DNA of 64,000 nucleotides from Chenopodium formosanum (taxonomy: Eukaryota > Streptophyta > Magnoliopsida > Caryophyllales > Amaranthaceae), in NCBI GenBank assembly GCA_024500155.1, contig CM044868.1, positions 38,202,165 through 38,266,164 of the forward strand, read 5' to 3'. Shown here piece by piece: positions 10,168-20,314 of this stretch. The stretch's first letter is position 1; each line of letters starts with the position of its first letter. The translations under genes and the position numbers were made by a program. The notes beneath the pieces are model-generated. The model was not told the DNA's origin. It searched no databases and saw nothing but the letters and a program-made list of their open reading frames with translations.

Positions 10168-11694
10168 TTAAACTCCTTGTCTTCTTGTAGTTGGGTCTCC
10201 AATTTTTTGGAATGCGCCAAATTCTACTTGAACATCCAAATCGGGGTCAATCCCAGCAAAAACATCTCTAAATAAGGTTCTAGACCCGTGCCAAATGTGT
10301 CCGAAGAAAAAGAGTAGGGCAAAGGAAGCATGGCCAAAAGTAAACCAACCTCTTGGACTACTACGAAAAACACCATCTGATTTCAAAGTAGCACGGTCTA
10401 ATTCGAAAATTTCACCCAATTGAGCACGCCTAGCATATTTTTTCACAGTAGCAGGATCGCTATAACTGACTCCGTTTAGTTCGCCGCCGTAAAACTCAAC
10501 AGTTACACCTACTTGTTCAACGCTATACTTAGATTCTGCTCTTCGAAAAGGAACATCAGCTCTAACAATTCCGTCCCCGTCTATTAAAACGACCGAAAAG
10601 GTTTCAAAAAAAGTAGGCATACGTCGTACAAAGAGTTCGCGTCCGTCTTTATCTCGAAAAACGGGGTGTCCTAGCCATGCAACCGCTATTCCATCGCCGT
10701 TGTCCATTGATCCCGCTCTAAATAATCCTCCTTTCGCTTGATTATTGCCAATGTAATCATAAAAAGCCAATTTCTCGGGAATTTTCGACCAAGCTTCTGA
10801 TAAACTTTGATTTTCGGCTAGCCCAGCACTTACCCGTCGGTATATTTCTTGCTGAAAGTATCCTTGATCCCATTGATAACGAGTGGGTCCAAATAATTCG
10901 ATCGGGGTAGTTGCTGAACCATACCACATAGTTCCTGCAACAACAAAAGCCGCAAAAAAGACAGGAGCGATACTACTAGAAAGAACGGTTTCAATATTGC
11001 CCATACGTAATCCTTTGTATAGGCGTTGAGGCAGACGGACGCTAAGATGGAATAGGCCGGCTAATATCCCTAATGTGCCTGCTGCAATATGATGAGAGGC
11101 TATTCCTCCTGTAACAAAAGGGTCAAAACCTTCCACGCCCCATGCGGGACTTACAGGTTGTACTTTTCCAGTTAGTCCATAAGGATCGGATACCCATATT
11201 CCGGGCCCGTACAAGCCTGTTACATGAAATGCACCAAAACCAAAACAAGCGACCCCGGAAAGAAATAAATGAATTCCAAAAATCTTAGGCAAATCCAAAG
11301 AAGGTTTTCCTGTACGTTCATCAGAAAATATTTCTAGATCCCAATACACCCAATGCCAAATAGCTGCTAAAAAGCATAAGCCAGAAAACATAATATGGGC
11401 TCCGGCCACACCTTCGTAACTCCAAATGCCAGGGTCCGTTATAGTCCCCCCTGTAATACTCCAACCGCCCCACGAATTGGTTATTCCTAAACGAGTCATG
11501 AAAGGTATAACGAACATACCCTGTCTCCACATTGGATAAAGAACGGGGTCAGAGGGATCAAAAACTGCTAATTCATATAGAGCCATCGAACCGGCCCAAC
11601 CAGCAACCAGAGCTGTATGCATGATATGAACAGAAATCAACCGACCGGGATCATTCAATACGACGGTATGAACACGATACCAAGGCAAACCCAT
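10168..11694 (-). CDS. psbB: Photosystem II CP47 chlorophyll-binding protein (NUPT copy)
   Basis: CP47 is the inner antenna of photosystem II, with six membrane helices and histidine ligands for chlorophyll. The 508-residue frame is uninterrupted and of normal length, from MGLPWYRVHTVVLNDPGRL to GDPTTRRQGV. The large lumenal loop (about residues 260-430) is complete. It is the longest intact plastid frame here, which suggests a recent transfer, since nine neighbours are broken. Confidence 0.93.
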   Translation of the reverse strand: MGLPWYRVHTVVLNDPGRLISVHIMHTALVAGWAGSMALYELAVFDPSDPVLYPMWRQGMFVIPFMTRLGITNSWGGWSITGGTITDPGIWSYEGVAGAHIMFSGLCFLAAIWHWVYWDLEIFSDERTGKPSLDLPKIFGIHLFLSGVACFGFGAFHVTGLYGPGIWVSDPYGLTGKVQPVSPAWGVEGFDPFVTGGIASHHIAAGTLGILAGLFHLSVRLPQRLYKGLRMGNIETVLSSSIAPVFFAAFVVAGTMWYGSATTPIELFGPTRYQWDQGYFQQEIYRRVSAGLAENQSLSEAWSKIPEKLAFYDYIGNNQAKGGLFRAGSMDNGDGIAVAWLGHPVFRDKDGRELFVRRMPTFFETFSVVLIDGDGIVRADVPFRRAESKYSVEQVGVTVEFYGGELNGVSYSDPATVKKYARRAQLGEIFELDRATLKSDGVFRSSPRGWFTFGHASFALLFFFGHIWHGSRTLFRDVFAGIDPDLDVQVEFGAFQKIGDPTTRRQGV

Positions 11695-12128
11695 AGAAAT
11701 ACCCCTTTATCAAAAATGACACTATGTAACTTTATTGCATTGGAAAAGACTATGACTATGCAATGGATCCCTTTTGTTCAATAGATTATCTCGGAACAAG
11801 GGTTAATGTTTGTTCTATTCTGTTTGTAATAATGGAACAATTCAATTTGTAGGAACAATGAGAAACAAATCTATTCTATACCCGATAAGTAGCAATACGC
11901 AATGGGGAGTTGATACCACCGTCGATGAGTAAATGCTTTCATACTTCTTTAGTATTGGAAGGCTATATTGATAAGAATTTTCCTTTATTTATTCCGTCTT
12001 CTTAAACAAAACCTTTCTAGTCTATGCAGAAAATCGAATAAAGATTGATATTATAAAGACAATAACCCTAAATTATTACGTTTCCACATTAAAGTGAAAT
12101 AGAGTACTTAATTTTTTTCTTTCATTTA
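11695..12128. other. psbB-clpP spacer (plastid)
   Basis: This 434-bp stretch would hold the divergent promoter regions of psbB (minus) and clpP (plus). It is A/T-rich; I see no gene or strong repeat in it. Confidence 0.6.
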
Positions 12129-12199
12129 ATGCCTATTGGTGTTCCAAAAGTTCCCTTTCGAAGTACTGGAGAGGAAGATGCAGCTTGGGTTGACGTATA

Positions 12200-13058
12200 G
12201 TGCGGCTTGTCAGAAATCTTGGGTCATATGGTATTTCCCCGTTCTCTCTCCCGATTGAGATATCCTCCCTTTCACCCAAGAAAGATTGATTGAATCATCC
12301 AAAATTTGGAGCGTGAAATGGAATTAGATCTATTTTTAGTTTTCGGAGGATTCAAATTAATATTATCAATTAATAAAATTTATGGTTGGCTCGAGTGGAC
12401 CAAAAAAATCAAGTATCCAGGCTCCGTTTATAAAAACCCAATCCCAATTGGAAATATATTGAAGATTACTGCTATATAGTTTATTTACTTTAACTCTTAA
12501 TCGTTTCAATTTGAAATTGAAACTCGAAAAAGAGTGATCTCAAGCAATCAAATAAAGTAATGATTGAATATTGAAATTGATGCAAGAAAAGATATAAAAT
12601 AAAAAAAAAAAACAAACAAGTGGTATTGGAAAGATTTGCCCTATATGTGCAAATCAAAATCGGACAGATCTTTACCCGTAGTAGAGCATAAACCTAAAAA
12701 AATGAAAGAGACCCATTCAAGAACAAGAAAATGACATCGTGGTTTAAATTGGATCTCGATGATATTATACATCAATGAAAAGTAAGTTCGATAATTTTAG
12801 TAAATTGTATTTTAATTATAGAAATCTTTTTCTATTATTCTACCGGCAATTAGGTAATTTCGGGAAAGGAGCAAAAAGTAATCTTTCTTGAAAAATATAA
12901 AAGGAGCCCCTTAATTATTCATTATAAGTTGGCAAAACCTCGATGAAAAATCAAAAAGGATATAGAATCTACACATTGATTTTTTTCACAATTTTGTTTG
13001 AACCGTATGCATCAAAAGGTGCCTGTACGGTTCCTAAGGGATATAATTTTACCCTAAT
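12200..13058 (+). other. Group II intron 1 of clpP
   Basis: The intron begins GTGCGGCTTG directly after exon 1 and ends before CAACCGACTTTA. It is 859 bp. A domain V-like segment (GAACCGTATGCATC...GTACGGTTC) is seen near 13000-13032. Confidence 0.75.
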
Positions 13059-13350
13059 CAACCGACTTTATCGAGAAAGATTACTTTTTTTAGGTCAAGA
13101 AGTTGATAGCGAGATCTCGAATCAATTTATTGGTCTTATGGTATATCTCAGTATCGAGGATGATACCAAAGATTTGTATTTGTTTATAAATTCTCCTGGT
13201 GGGTGGGTAATACCCGGAGTAGCTATTTATGATACCATGCAATTTGTTCGACCAGATGTACATACAATATGTATGGGGTTAGCTGCTTCAATGGGATCCT
13301 TTATCCTGGTCGGAGGAGAAATTACCAAACGTTTAGCATTCCCTCACGCT

Positions 13351-13947
13351 TGGCGCCAATGGGTTTTTTATTTGAGAAAAAAAGACTATGCCTTCACTGT
13401 ATGAAATATATTAAGTAATAATAGCATGGCACTTTGAATTCGATATGAGAAATTTTTTTTCTATTTTCTTTTCAAAACATTCGATTGGGTATCGAAAGAG
13501 TAGTATGAGATGAAAAGTATTCCTGATTTTTTTTATATCAGGAGTCCGTTGTAGCGTCACAAACTTTTTTTAGGAAAAAAACTCTATTTATGTTTGAAAG
13601 AGTACAAAAAAATTCTTCCTTATTTTTCGGATCAAAAAGAAACTTTGGGATTGCTGAACTACAAACGAAATAAATATCAAGCAACGGAGCCATCATAGTA
13701 TTTTTGAACTCCTACGAAAAGAAGGGTGGTAATTGGATAATTTACTGATCTGGATCTGATCGATTCGATATTTTCTCCTTTTTCAACAGAAAATAAAAAA
13801 AGTAAATTCCATTGTAGAGCCGTATGCAATGTGAAAAAGATGCACGTACGGTTGTTCAATTCTATATTTTTCGTGTTATTCCGTATTTTTCCTCTTGGCC
13901 TCATTGTGTTGTGTGAGATAGAAGAACTCTTTTTATGGTATATCATC
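13351..13947 (+). other. Intron 2 of clpP
   Basis: The 597-bp segment between exon 2 and exon 3 contains a domain V-like hairpin (GAGCCGTATGCAATG, then GTACGGTTG) at 13818-13855, near the 3' end. A minus-strand open frame at 13677-13946 falls inside and is not gene-like. Confidence 0.7.
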
Positions 13948-14309
13948 AGGGTAATGATTCATCAACCCGCGAGCTCTTTTTATGAGGCTTAAACGGGAGA
14001 ATTTCTCCTGGAAGCGGAAGAACTTTTGAAATTGCGCGAAACCCTCACAAGGGTTTATGGACAAAGAACGGGGAAACCCTTATGGATTATATCCGAAGAT
14101 ATGGAAAGGGATGCTTTTATGTCAGCAACAGAAGCCCAAGCCCATGGAATTATTGATCTTGTCGCGGTCGAATAAAATGAATAAAAAAGCGAAACATTTT
14201 AAATTTTATCTTGTTACTGGGTTTACCATTCTGGGTTTAATATTCTATTAACTAGAAATACTTTCGGTTAGGATTGATCTAAACCAGCCCATTATGTATA
14301 CGATTCAGC

Positions 14310-14423
14310 ATGCCAACTATTAAACAACTTATTAGAAACACAAGACAGCCAATCAGAAATGTAACGAAATCCCCCGCGCTTCGGGGATGCCCTCAGCGCC
14401 GAGGAACATGTACTAGGGTGTAT
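14310..14423 (+). CDS. rps12: Ribosomal protein uS12, 5' exon of the trans-spliced gene
   Basis: uS12 sits at the decoding centre. The 114-bp exon encodes MPTIKQLIRNTRQPIRNVTKS...GTCTRVY, with no breaks, and is followed by GTGTGAC, the start of the 5' half of the trans-spliced group II intron. The 3' exons lie in the inverted repeat of the plastid genome and are absent here, so this copy cannot make the protein. Confidence 0.92.
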
Positions 14424-15216
14424 GTGTGACTCGTTCCGATTATGAGCTGGAACAAAAGCAAAAGAAAGCATTTTTCCAGTATCAATGATCAGTACTGGTG
14501 AATAGAATAGTATAAAACTCCTGTCACTATCTAAAACGAATAAAATGAAAAAGATTTATTCATCTATTGGGTATGAAATTTATGGTTTCTGTCAGTCTAA
14601 ATCGGATTTAAGATACGAAAATGAAAATTTCCCATTGGTAGCGAACGTTATCCATTTAGCGGGGAATCCTTTTTTAAGAGCAAAAAATGCATGCTCCCAT
14701 TTTTACAAGAACGGACTAACAGGGTCAGCTATCCAGCTAACTTTCAAAATTAAATACCGTTACTGTATAGGTGGATCTCATTGTGAAAGACCTATTACTG
14801 GATAATTCATGGGTAGAGCCAAAATGTTTGAAATGTACAAGTTATTAATAAGATTCTGGAAATGAAGTAGAAGGAAAGGGCTCCAGTGTATAGAAAGGAC
14901 CTCACCGTTTAAAAAGGAACCATAGAAACGAAGGAACCCATTATTTCTTTAATCATCTATATTTAACTTGAATTTATATTTTTTTAGTTACTTTTGTTTG
15001 ATACATTAATACAATTTTTCTTTTTTTTGTCTTGTTTTAAGGTGAAATGTCAAAAAAAAAAAAAATAGTGGTTGGGAAGGTTATAGTAGCAAAAGCCATT
15101 GGAATTTTTATTTTATACATTGGAAAAATCCATTTTGTTATTGATAGACCAGGAGAAAAAAGAATAACTCAAAGAAAGAAAATTAATAAGTTATTCATCA
15201 AAGTTACATTTATTCA
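14424..15216 (+). other. rps12 intron half and rps12-rpl20 spacer
   Basis: The first part is the 5' half of the trans-spliced rps12 intron; the rest is plastid spacer. An 86-codon open frame at 14545-14805 has no recognisable protein and is typical spacer noise. Confidence 0.6.
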
Positions 15217-15604
15217 ATGACTAGAGTTAAACGAGGATATATAGCTCGAAGACGCAGAAACAAAATTCGTCTTTTTGGATCAAGCTTTCGAGGGGCTCAT
15301 TCAAGACTTACTCGAACTATTGCTCAACAGAAAAAAAAGAGCTTTGGTTTCGTCTCATCGGGATAGAGATAGGCAAAAGAGAGATTTTCGCCGTTTGTGG
15401 ATCACTCGGATAAATGCAGCAATTCGCGAAAGGGGGGTATACTATAATTATAGTAAATTTATACATGATCTGTACAACAGGCAGTTGCTTCTTAATCGTA
15501 AAATACTTGCACAAATAGCTATATTCAATCCAAATTGTATTTCTATTATTTACAATGAGATCATAAAAAAAGAAAATTGCAAAAAATACCTCGAAATGAT
15601 TTAA
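15217..15604 (+). pseudogene. rpl20: Plastid ribosomal protein bL20, +1 frameshift
   Basis: bL20 is an early 23S rRNA-binding protein of the large subunit. The gene starts at ATG 15217 (MTRVKRGYIARRRRNKIRLFGSSFRG). The frame breaks at an A-run near 15330-15338 after TRTIAQQK, where one extra base is present. The downstream frame then reads RALVSSHRDRDRQKRDFRRLW to LEMI. Total length is one base more than a 128-codon gene. Without the insertion the gene would be normal. Confidence 0.9.
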
Positions 15605-15843
15605 ATGAAGTTCCCCGGAGTTTATTCTCTGGGAGTATTAAAGTAGGAATTAGTCTGACAAAGTACGATAAATAAATAAAAATCAACAAATCCATTCTAA
15701 AAAAATTCCCAATTTTTATATTATCTTACGACGTGACAATAAAATTTCGATTTTTTTAGAATAAAACCCCAATCTGTGCTTGAGTTCAGATTCAAATTTT
15801 GATTCAATTCCATTATCAATTAAATAAGGAATAAGACTATTAT

Positions 15844-16149
15844 TTATTTATTTTTGGTTCTAAAACTCACAGTTCTAATAGTCGACTCGGTTCTTTCAAA
15901 CTGTTTTTCATTATTAAGAAAAGGTAACAAAGATAAAATACGAGCTTGTTTTATAGCACTAGTAATTAATCGTTGTTGTTTCAAGGTCAATCTATTCACC
16001 CGCCTAGATAAAATTTTTCCTTGTTCACTAATAAATCGACTAATTAAACTCATGTTTCTATAATCAATTCGATCCCCCGATTGAATCGGGGGCAAACGCC
16101 TACGAAAAGATCGCTTGGATTTTATAAGGGTTCGCTTAGATTTATCCAT
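15844..16149 (-). CDS. rps18: Plastid ribosomal protein bS18 (NUPT copy)
   Basis: The 101-residue frame MDKSKRTLIKSKRSFRRRLPP to RTKNK is intact. The core (IDYRNMSLISRFISEQGKI, LTLKQQRLITSAIKQARILSLLPF) is that of the platform protein S18. It is divergent from rpl20, as in normal plastid order, and followed by rpl33 upstream on the same strand. Confidence 0.9.
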   Translation of the reverse strand: MDKSKRTLIKSKRSFRRRLPPIQSGDRIDYRNMSLISRFISEQGKILSRRVNRLTLKQQRLITSAIKQARILSLLPFLNNEKQFERTESTIRTVSFRTKNK

Positions 16150-16407
16150 AGTTTGTTTAGTTTATTACTTATACCAAAAATCCTATCCTATTTCTTAATT
16201 CGAATTTTTTTTTAGGTCCAGCCAAAATAGGATTTTCTTTGTTTATTTCTATTTTATATATTATATATAATAATTATGAAATATTGAATATGAAAATATA
16301 TTTTCTAGTAAAAAAAGAGTAAATAATATATATATTTCTTATATAATGAAATTAAAATTGTTTTGTCTCCTTACTTGAAAGGATAATAAACAGACGTTCA
16401 GTTTGAT

Positions 16408-16609
16408 CTATTTCTTTATCTCTCCATGAATTGTATGTTTAGAACAATAGGGACAAAATTTTCGCAATTCCTAACCGACTAGGCGTATTGTGGCGATTCT
16501 TTTGGGTAATATATCTGGAAACGCCCCTTGATCCCTTATTAACACTCTTTCGAATACAACCAGTACATTCCAAAATAACCTTTACTCGGACATCTTTACC
16601 CTTAGCCAT
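16408..16609 (-). pseudogene. rpl33: Plastid ribosomal protein bL33, +1 frameshift
   Basis: The gene starts at ATG 16609 (MAKGKDVRVKVILECTGC) and would end at the TAG at 16408-16410 after HGEIKK. The span is 202 bp, one more than the normal 66 codons plus stop. An extra G on the coding strand at about 16470 breaks the frame within NTPSRLE, and a stop follows within ten codons. Confidence 0.88.
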
Positions 16610-16635
16610 GAACCCCCTTTTTGATATTTAATTCA

Positions 16636-16683
16636 AGCAACTTTTCTATTTTTCGTGAAGAAGGGAAAAATAGAAAAGTTGCT
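16636..16683. terminator. 18-bp stem hairpin downstream of psaJ
   Basis: Perfect 18-bp arms (16636-16653 and 16666-16683) with a 12-bp loop lie between rpl33 and psaJ. On the minus strand this is about 330 bp downstream of the psaJ stop and just upstream of rpl33. It is probably an RNA-end or processing hairpin in the psaJ-rpl33-rps18 operon. Confidence 0.6.
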
Positions 16684-17013
16684 AAAATAAAAGTTGCTAA
16701 CTAGAAATACAATTCGCAATTCGAAAGATTTTGTGGAAATCGATAGAGTAATAATAGTTAAGTAAAGAACTACTCCATAATCAAATTCAAAAGGGTTTCT
16801 AACTAGATATCTCTCTAATCATAGTATTTCATTTAAATATCGTGTAGAAAACTCTTAACTTAACCTGAACCTAAGTTTTGGGAAGGTTGAATCCACTCTT
16901 TTTCTTTACTAAACTAACCCTCTTTTTTTAGAATAAATAAAAAAAGGGTAGGGATTATTCACAGGGAGTTGATTCTATCTCGAATCTTCGCTAAACCCTT
17001 TCCGTATTAATGA

Positions 17014-17148
17014 CTAGAATGAAAAAAAGGGGAATGTCAACACATCTGGAAAAAAACGATTGATTTCTATTAATATACCGGCTAAAGACCCAAACCATAA
17101 ATTACTTAGGACCGGTGCCACGGAAAGGTATGTTTTGAAATCTCGCAT
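17014..17148 (-). CDS. psaJ: Photosystem I subunit J (NUPT copy)
   Basis: The 44-residue frame MRDFKTYLSVAPVLSNLWFG...FPFFSF is complete. It has one membrane helix and binds near PsaF. Length and sequence are normal. The 404-bp gap to rpl33 holds only spacer and the hairpin at 16636-16683. Confidence 0.9.
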   Translation of the reverse strand: MRDFKTYLSVAPVLSNLWFGSLAGILIEINRFFPDVLTFPFFSF

Positions 17149-17564
17149 TGAAAATCCTCCTTTTTAATTTCTTTAATTGAAAAAATAAAGTAATACATAT
17201 TGGATCTATGATCGGATGTATATATATGATAGTTAAAGAATACTTGTCTTTGTACACAAAATGCCTAAGCTAAGTCAAATGAAAATTTCCAATAATAGAA
17301 TTTAAAGAGATTTTTTTAAGAAAAAGAATAGCATGTCCCTTATCTACCGAACTGAGCATTCCTACAACATATTTTTTTTACTTTACGATAGGTTTTATTT
17401 AATATACAAATACTTTCTATTATACCTTAGTATGAGAAGAGGCCGAAAAGAAGAGGAAATAGCCGAGCAAAAAAAATTATGTATTTTCTTTTTATGGAAA
17501 AAAGAATGTGGAAAACAAGGCAAGGATTCTTTACAATTACACTATAAAAACGAATTGAATTGAA
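17149..17564. other. psaJ-trnP spacer (plastid)
   Basis: This A/T-rich spacer separates the divergent psaJ (minus) and trnP (plus) genes. An open frame at 17333-17563 is rich in K, E and Y and resembles nothing known. I see no other structure. Confidence 0.55.
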
Positions 17565-17638
17565 AGGGATGTAGCGCAGCTTGGTAGCGCGTTTGTTTTG
17601 GGTACAAAATGTCACGGGTTCAAATCCTGTCATCCCTA
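17565..17638 (+). tRNA. trnP-UGG: tRNA-Pro (UGG), plastid type
   Basis: The 74-bp gene begins AGGGATG and ends CATCCCT plus A. The anticodon loop reads TTTGGGT with TGG as anticodon, and the T-arm has GGGTTCAAATCC. Acceptor, D, anticodon and T stems all pair. It looks intact. Confidence 0.93.
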
Positions 17639-17834
17639 CCTAATTACTTTTACTCTGAGAAGTAAGGAGGAATTAATTGAAATTTTGATTAAAATTGAAG
17701 ATACGTAATCTCTCTCTTTTTTTTTTATGATACTCTATATGGTATATAATCTATGCATACAGGATGTAGATATAGTTTGGAGTTATAAAAAAAAACCATT
17801 CTTTCCAATCTTTCTTATCTATTGTGATAAGAAA

Positions 17835-17908
17835 GCGCTCTTAGTTCAGTTCGGTAGAACGTGGGTCTCCAAAACCCGATGTCGTAGGTTCAAATCCTAC
17901 AAAGCGTG
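17835..17908 (+). tRNA. trnW-CCA: tRNA-Trp (CCA), plastid type, acceptor-stem mismatch
   Basis: The 74-bp sequence starts GCGCTCT and has anticodon CCA in TCTCCAAAA and a T-loop GGTTCAAATCC. The 3' acceptor strand reads AAAGCGT, where pairing with GCGCTCT needs AGAGCGT. One G-to-A change leaves a C-A mismatch, a typical NUPT decay mark. Confidence 0.92.
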
Positions 17909-17990
17909 ATTCCATTGTTGCTAAGTCAAGTTGAATTATAGAAATAGAAAAGAATTAGACTAAACTAAATGAACAGTAATCTAATCGAAA

Positions 17991-18028
17991 ATTGACCTCC
18001 TGTTGATTTGAGAAAGGAGGAGGTCAAT
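17991..18028. terminator. Hairpin downstream of petG
   Basis: An 11-bp perfect inverted repeat (ATTGACCTCCT at 17991 and its complement ending 18028) lies 23 bp past the petG stop on the minus strand, between trnW and petG. It is likely an mRNA 3'-end stem-loop. Confidence 0.55.
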
Positions 18029-18050
18029 CAAAAAAAGATTTGTTAATTAA

Positions 18051-18164
18051 TCAAAGATCCAACTAATCACTGCGTCTGTATTGTAAATATGCCGTCACAA
18101 ATAATCCAGCCAAAGTAATATGAATTAGACCTAAGACGATTCCAAATAGAAAAACTTCAATCAT
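18051..18164 (-). pseudogene. petG: Cytochrome b6f subunit 5, stop at codon 34
   Basis: PetG is a single-helix subunit required for b6f assembly. The frame starts MIEVFLFGIVLGL and spans the normal 37 codons, ending at the TGA at 18051-18053. Codon 34, normally CAG (Gln), is TAG. Codon 32 is Ser where Gly is usual, and codon 15 is His where Pro is usual. The stop fits C-to-T and the Gly-to-Ser change fits G-to-A. The last three residues would be lost. Confidence 0.85.
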
Positions 18165-18334
18165 TTCAATTCGTTTGAAAAAAAAAAGAAAGGTAATATC
18201 TATCCCTAAATATGAATCTGAATTCCCCACGAATCTCAATAACCAAAAACTATCAATTGTTGCAGTAAAGAACTCTAAAATAGCCAGAATCCTACAGTAC
18301 AGAAAGATTTCTTGAGTTGTTTATTCAAGTAATT

Positions 18335-18430
18335 TTAAATAAGTCGTATCTTGCTTAGACCTATAAATAAAGCAGAGGTTATAGTTAATGCCGCTAGTAA
18401 AAAACCGAAATAACTAGTTAGAGTAGACAT
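18335..18430 (-). CDS. petL: Cytochrome b6f subunit 6 (NUPT copy)
   Basis: The 31-residue frame MSTLTSYFGFLLAALTITSALFIG...IRLI is complete and is a single-helix b6f subunit. Residue 2 is Ser (TCT), a site where plastid RNA editing is known in some plants. It lies upstream of petG on the same strand. Confidence 0.87.
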   Translation of the reverse strand: MSTLTSYFGFLLAALTITSALFIGLSKIRLI

Positions 18431-19515
18431 GAAGGGGATAAAAAAAAAGATGTTTTTTTTTATACATATATGTTTCTAAAGTACTTACCTAAGTTTTCGT
18501 TTGGAAAGCGAATAAGAAAAAAAGCAATTCAAAGGATCAAAGAATAAGTTCAATTGAAATTTTTTGATTCATCAACTATTACATTTCTTTTTTACATTAT
18601 AAATGCCACTAACAAAAAAAAAGTAAGGACCGTAGAAAAAGAAAGAAATGACTCATTATCTGTGACATTTACACATCTCGTCATTTTGAATCAACGGATT
18701 TTTTTGGAAACTCTTGAGTAAACTAATCGAATATTAACCAAATAATAACTATGCCATGAAATTTTCTTCAAAAAAGTTATTTATTTGAATCGCTATAGAA
18801 TATAAAAAAATGAAAAATAAATCGATTTATTTTGTCCAACTCGGTTCTAAGACTAAGACTTGCTACTATCTTTGCCTTTATAGGTTCCACTTTTAATATT
18901 ATTTAGTTATAAATAGAAACCCGCATTCTTGCAGTTAGGTAAAAAAAAAACCTTTGGATTTAATGCAACAATGGATGTATTACAAAAATGCATTAAGTGA
19001 AATCAATTAATGAATCTTTTTTTTTTCGACAATTAAACAATCCCTAAAAATAGTAAAGTACGGAATTCCCCAAACTTCTTATATTTCTATATCTATTACC
19101 GCTTCTTCTTCTGGAATTTTTCACGAATTATTAGATCGAAACCAACTTGTCAAATTTCCACTTCCTCGACCTTCAGTTTCGAGTCTGAAGCCAATACAAT
19201 GATAGAGAGAAACTGTATACTAGTTCTATTTGAAAAAAATTTCTATAGAAAAAAACAAAATGGTACCTAGTTCCACGTAGACAAAAAAAAATAAAGTCAC
19301 GTGTACTTCAGTTCAATATTAATTAAAATTGCCTTGCTGTGTCCGAAGAAGGATAGCTATACTGATTCGGTATACTCTAAAGACACCTTTGGTACTCTAT
19401 TGGTAATCCTACAGGTTTTTTACGTTTTTACGTAGAGTAAAAAGTAAATTTCCATTTACTGATTTCATCTTTTATGGATTTTCCTTTGACTGTACAAGAA
19501 TATGTGGAGCTCAGT
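18431..19515. other. petL-psbE spacer (plastid)
   Basis: This 1,085-bp spacer lies between divergent petL (minus) and psbE (plus). It is A/T-rich with many homopolymers. It would hold the psbE operon promoter and the petL promoter. I see no gene in it. Confidence 0.6.
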
Positions 19516-19767
19516 ATGTCTGGAAGCACAGGAGAACGTTCTTTTGCTGATATTATTACAAGTATTCGATACTGGGTTATTCATAGTATTACTATACCCT
19601 CCCTATTCATTGCGGGTTGGTTATTCGTCAGCACGGGTTTAGCTTACGATGTGTTTGGAAGCCCTCGACCAAACGAATATTTCACAGAGAGCCGACAAGG
19701 AATTCCATTAATAACCGGCTGTTTTGACTCTTTGGAGCAACTTGATGAATTTAGTAGATCCTTTTAG
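19516..19767 (+). CDS. psbE: Cytochrome b559 alpha subunit (NUPT copy)
   Basis: The 83-residue frame from ATG 19516 ([20 protein letters not shown]) to [10 protein letters not shown] is intact. The heme-ligand histidine is in [12 protein letters not shown]. An upstream in-frame ATG at 19474 is not used in the family. Near the C-terminus the frame has TGCFDSLEQ where TGRFDSLEQ is expected, consistent with CGT-to-TGT. First gene of the psbE-F-L-J operon. Confidence 0.9.
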
Positions 19768-19775
19768 GAGGCCCA

Positions 19776-19895
19776 ATGACCATAGATCGAACCTATCCAA
19801 TTTTTACAGTGCGATGGCTGGCTGTTCACGGACTGGCTGTACCTACCGTTTCTTTTTTGGGGTCAATATCCGCAATGCAGTTCATCCAACGATAA
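19776..19895 (+). CDS. psbF: Cytochrome b559 beta subunit (NUPT copy)
   Basis: The 39-residue frame [21 protein letters not shown]...MQFIQR is complete, with the heme-ligand histidine in RWLAVHGLA. It begins 8 bp after psbE, preceded by AGGAGG. Confidence 0.92.
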
Positions 19896-20039
<144 letters not shown>

Positions 20040-20191
20040 TTAAAGAGAAGGAAAGAAATATATAGAATATAGAATTCGAATAGAGTAGGAATTCTCTTAT
20101 CCCATTCGGAAGGACCTCATTTCATAATTATCCATGACTGTTTATGTCTCTAGCACGACCACTTGATGAAATGTGGAGGGAAGTGGGGTAA

Positions 20192-20314
20192 ATGGCCGAT
20201 ACTACTGGACGAATTCCTCTTTGGATAATAGGTATTGTAGCTGGTATTCTTGTGATCGGTTTACTAGGTATTTTCTTTTATGGTTCATATTCTGGATTAG
20301 GCTCATCGCTGTAG
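20192..20314 (+). CDS. psbJ: Photosystem II subunit J (NUPT copy)
   Basis: The 40-residue frame MADTTGRIPLWIIGIVAGIL...GLGSSL is complete. One membrane helix; last gene of the psbE operon. A G/C-rich inverted repeat (GGACCT... / ...AGGTCC, about 20369-20416) follows and may mark the operon 3' end. Confidence 0.9.
   Translation: MADTTGRIPLWIIGIVAGILVIGLLGIFFYGSYSGLGSSL

Larger units (their letters stand above)
12129..14175 (+). pseudogene. clpP: ClpP protease subunit, three exons, nonsense in exon 3
   Basis: ClpP1 is the serine protease core of the stromal Clp complex. Exon 1 is 12129-12199 (71 bp, MPIGVPKVPFRSTGEEDAAW). Exon 2 is 13059-13350 (292 bp), with the catalytic serine in GLAASMGSF and histidine in LAFPHA. 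Exon 3 is about 13948-14175. The exons sum to 196 codons plus stop, the normal length. In exon 3 a CAA codon expected after FYEA is TAA (13990-13992), a C-to-T change that removes the last ~60 residues. The boundary of exon 2 with intron 2 is inferred from frame and family length. Confidence 0.88.

Noticed and set aside
14545..14805. 86-codon plus-strand open frame
   Set aside because: In the rps12-rpl20 plastid spacer; no family resemblance and no conserved gene at this place.
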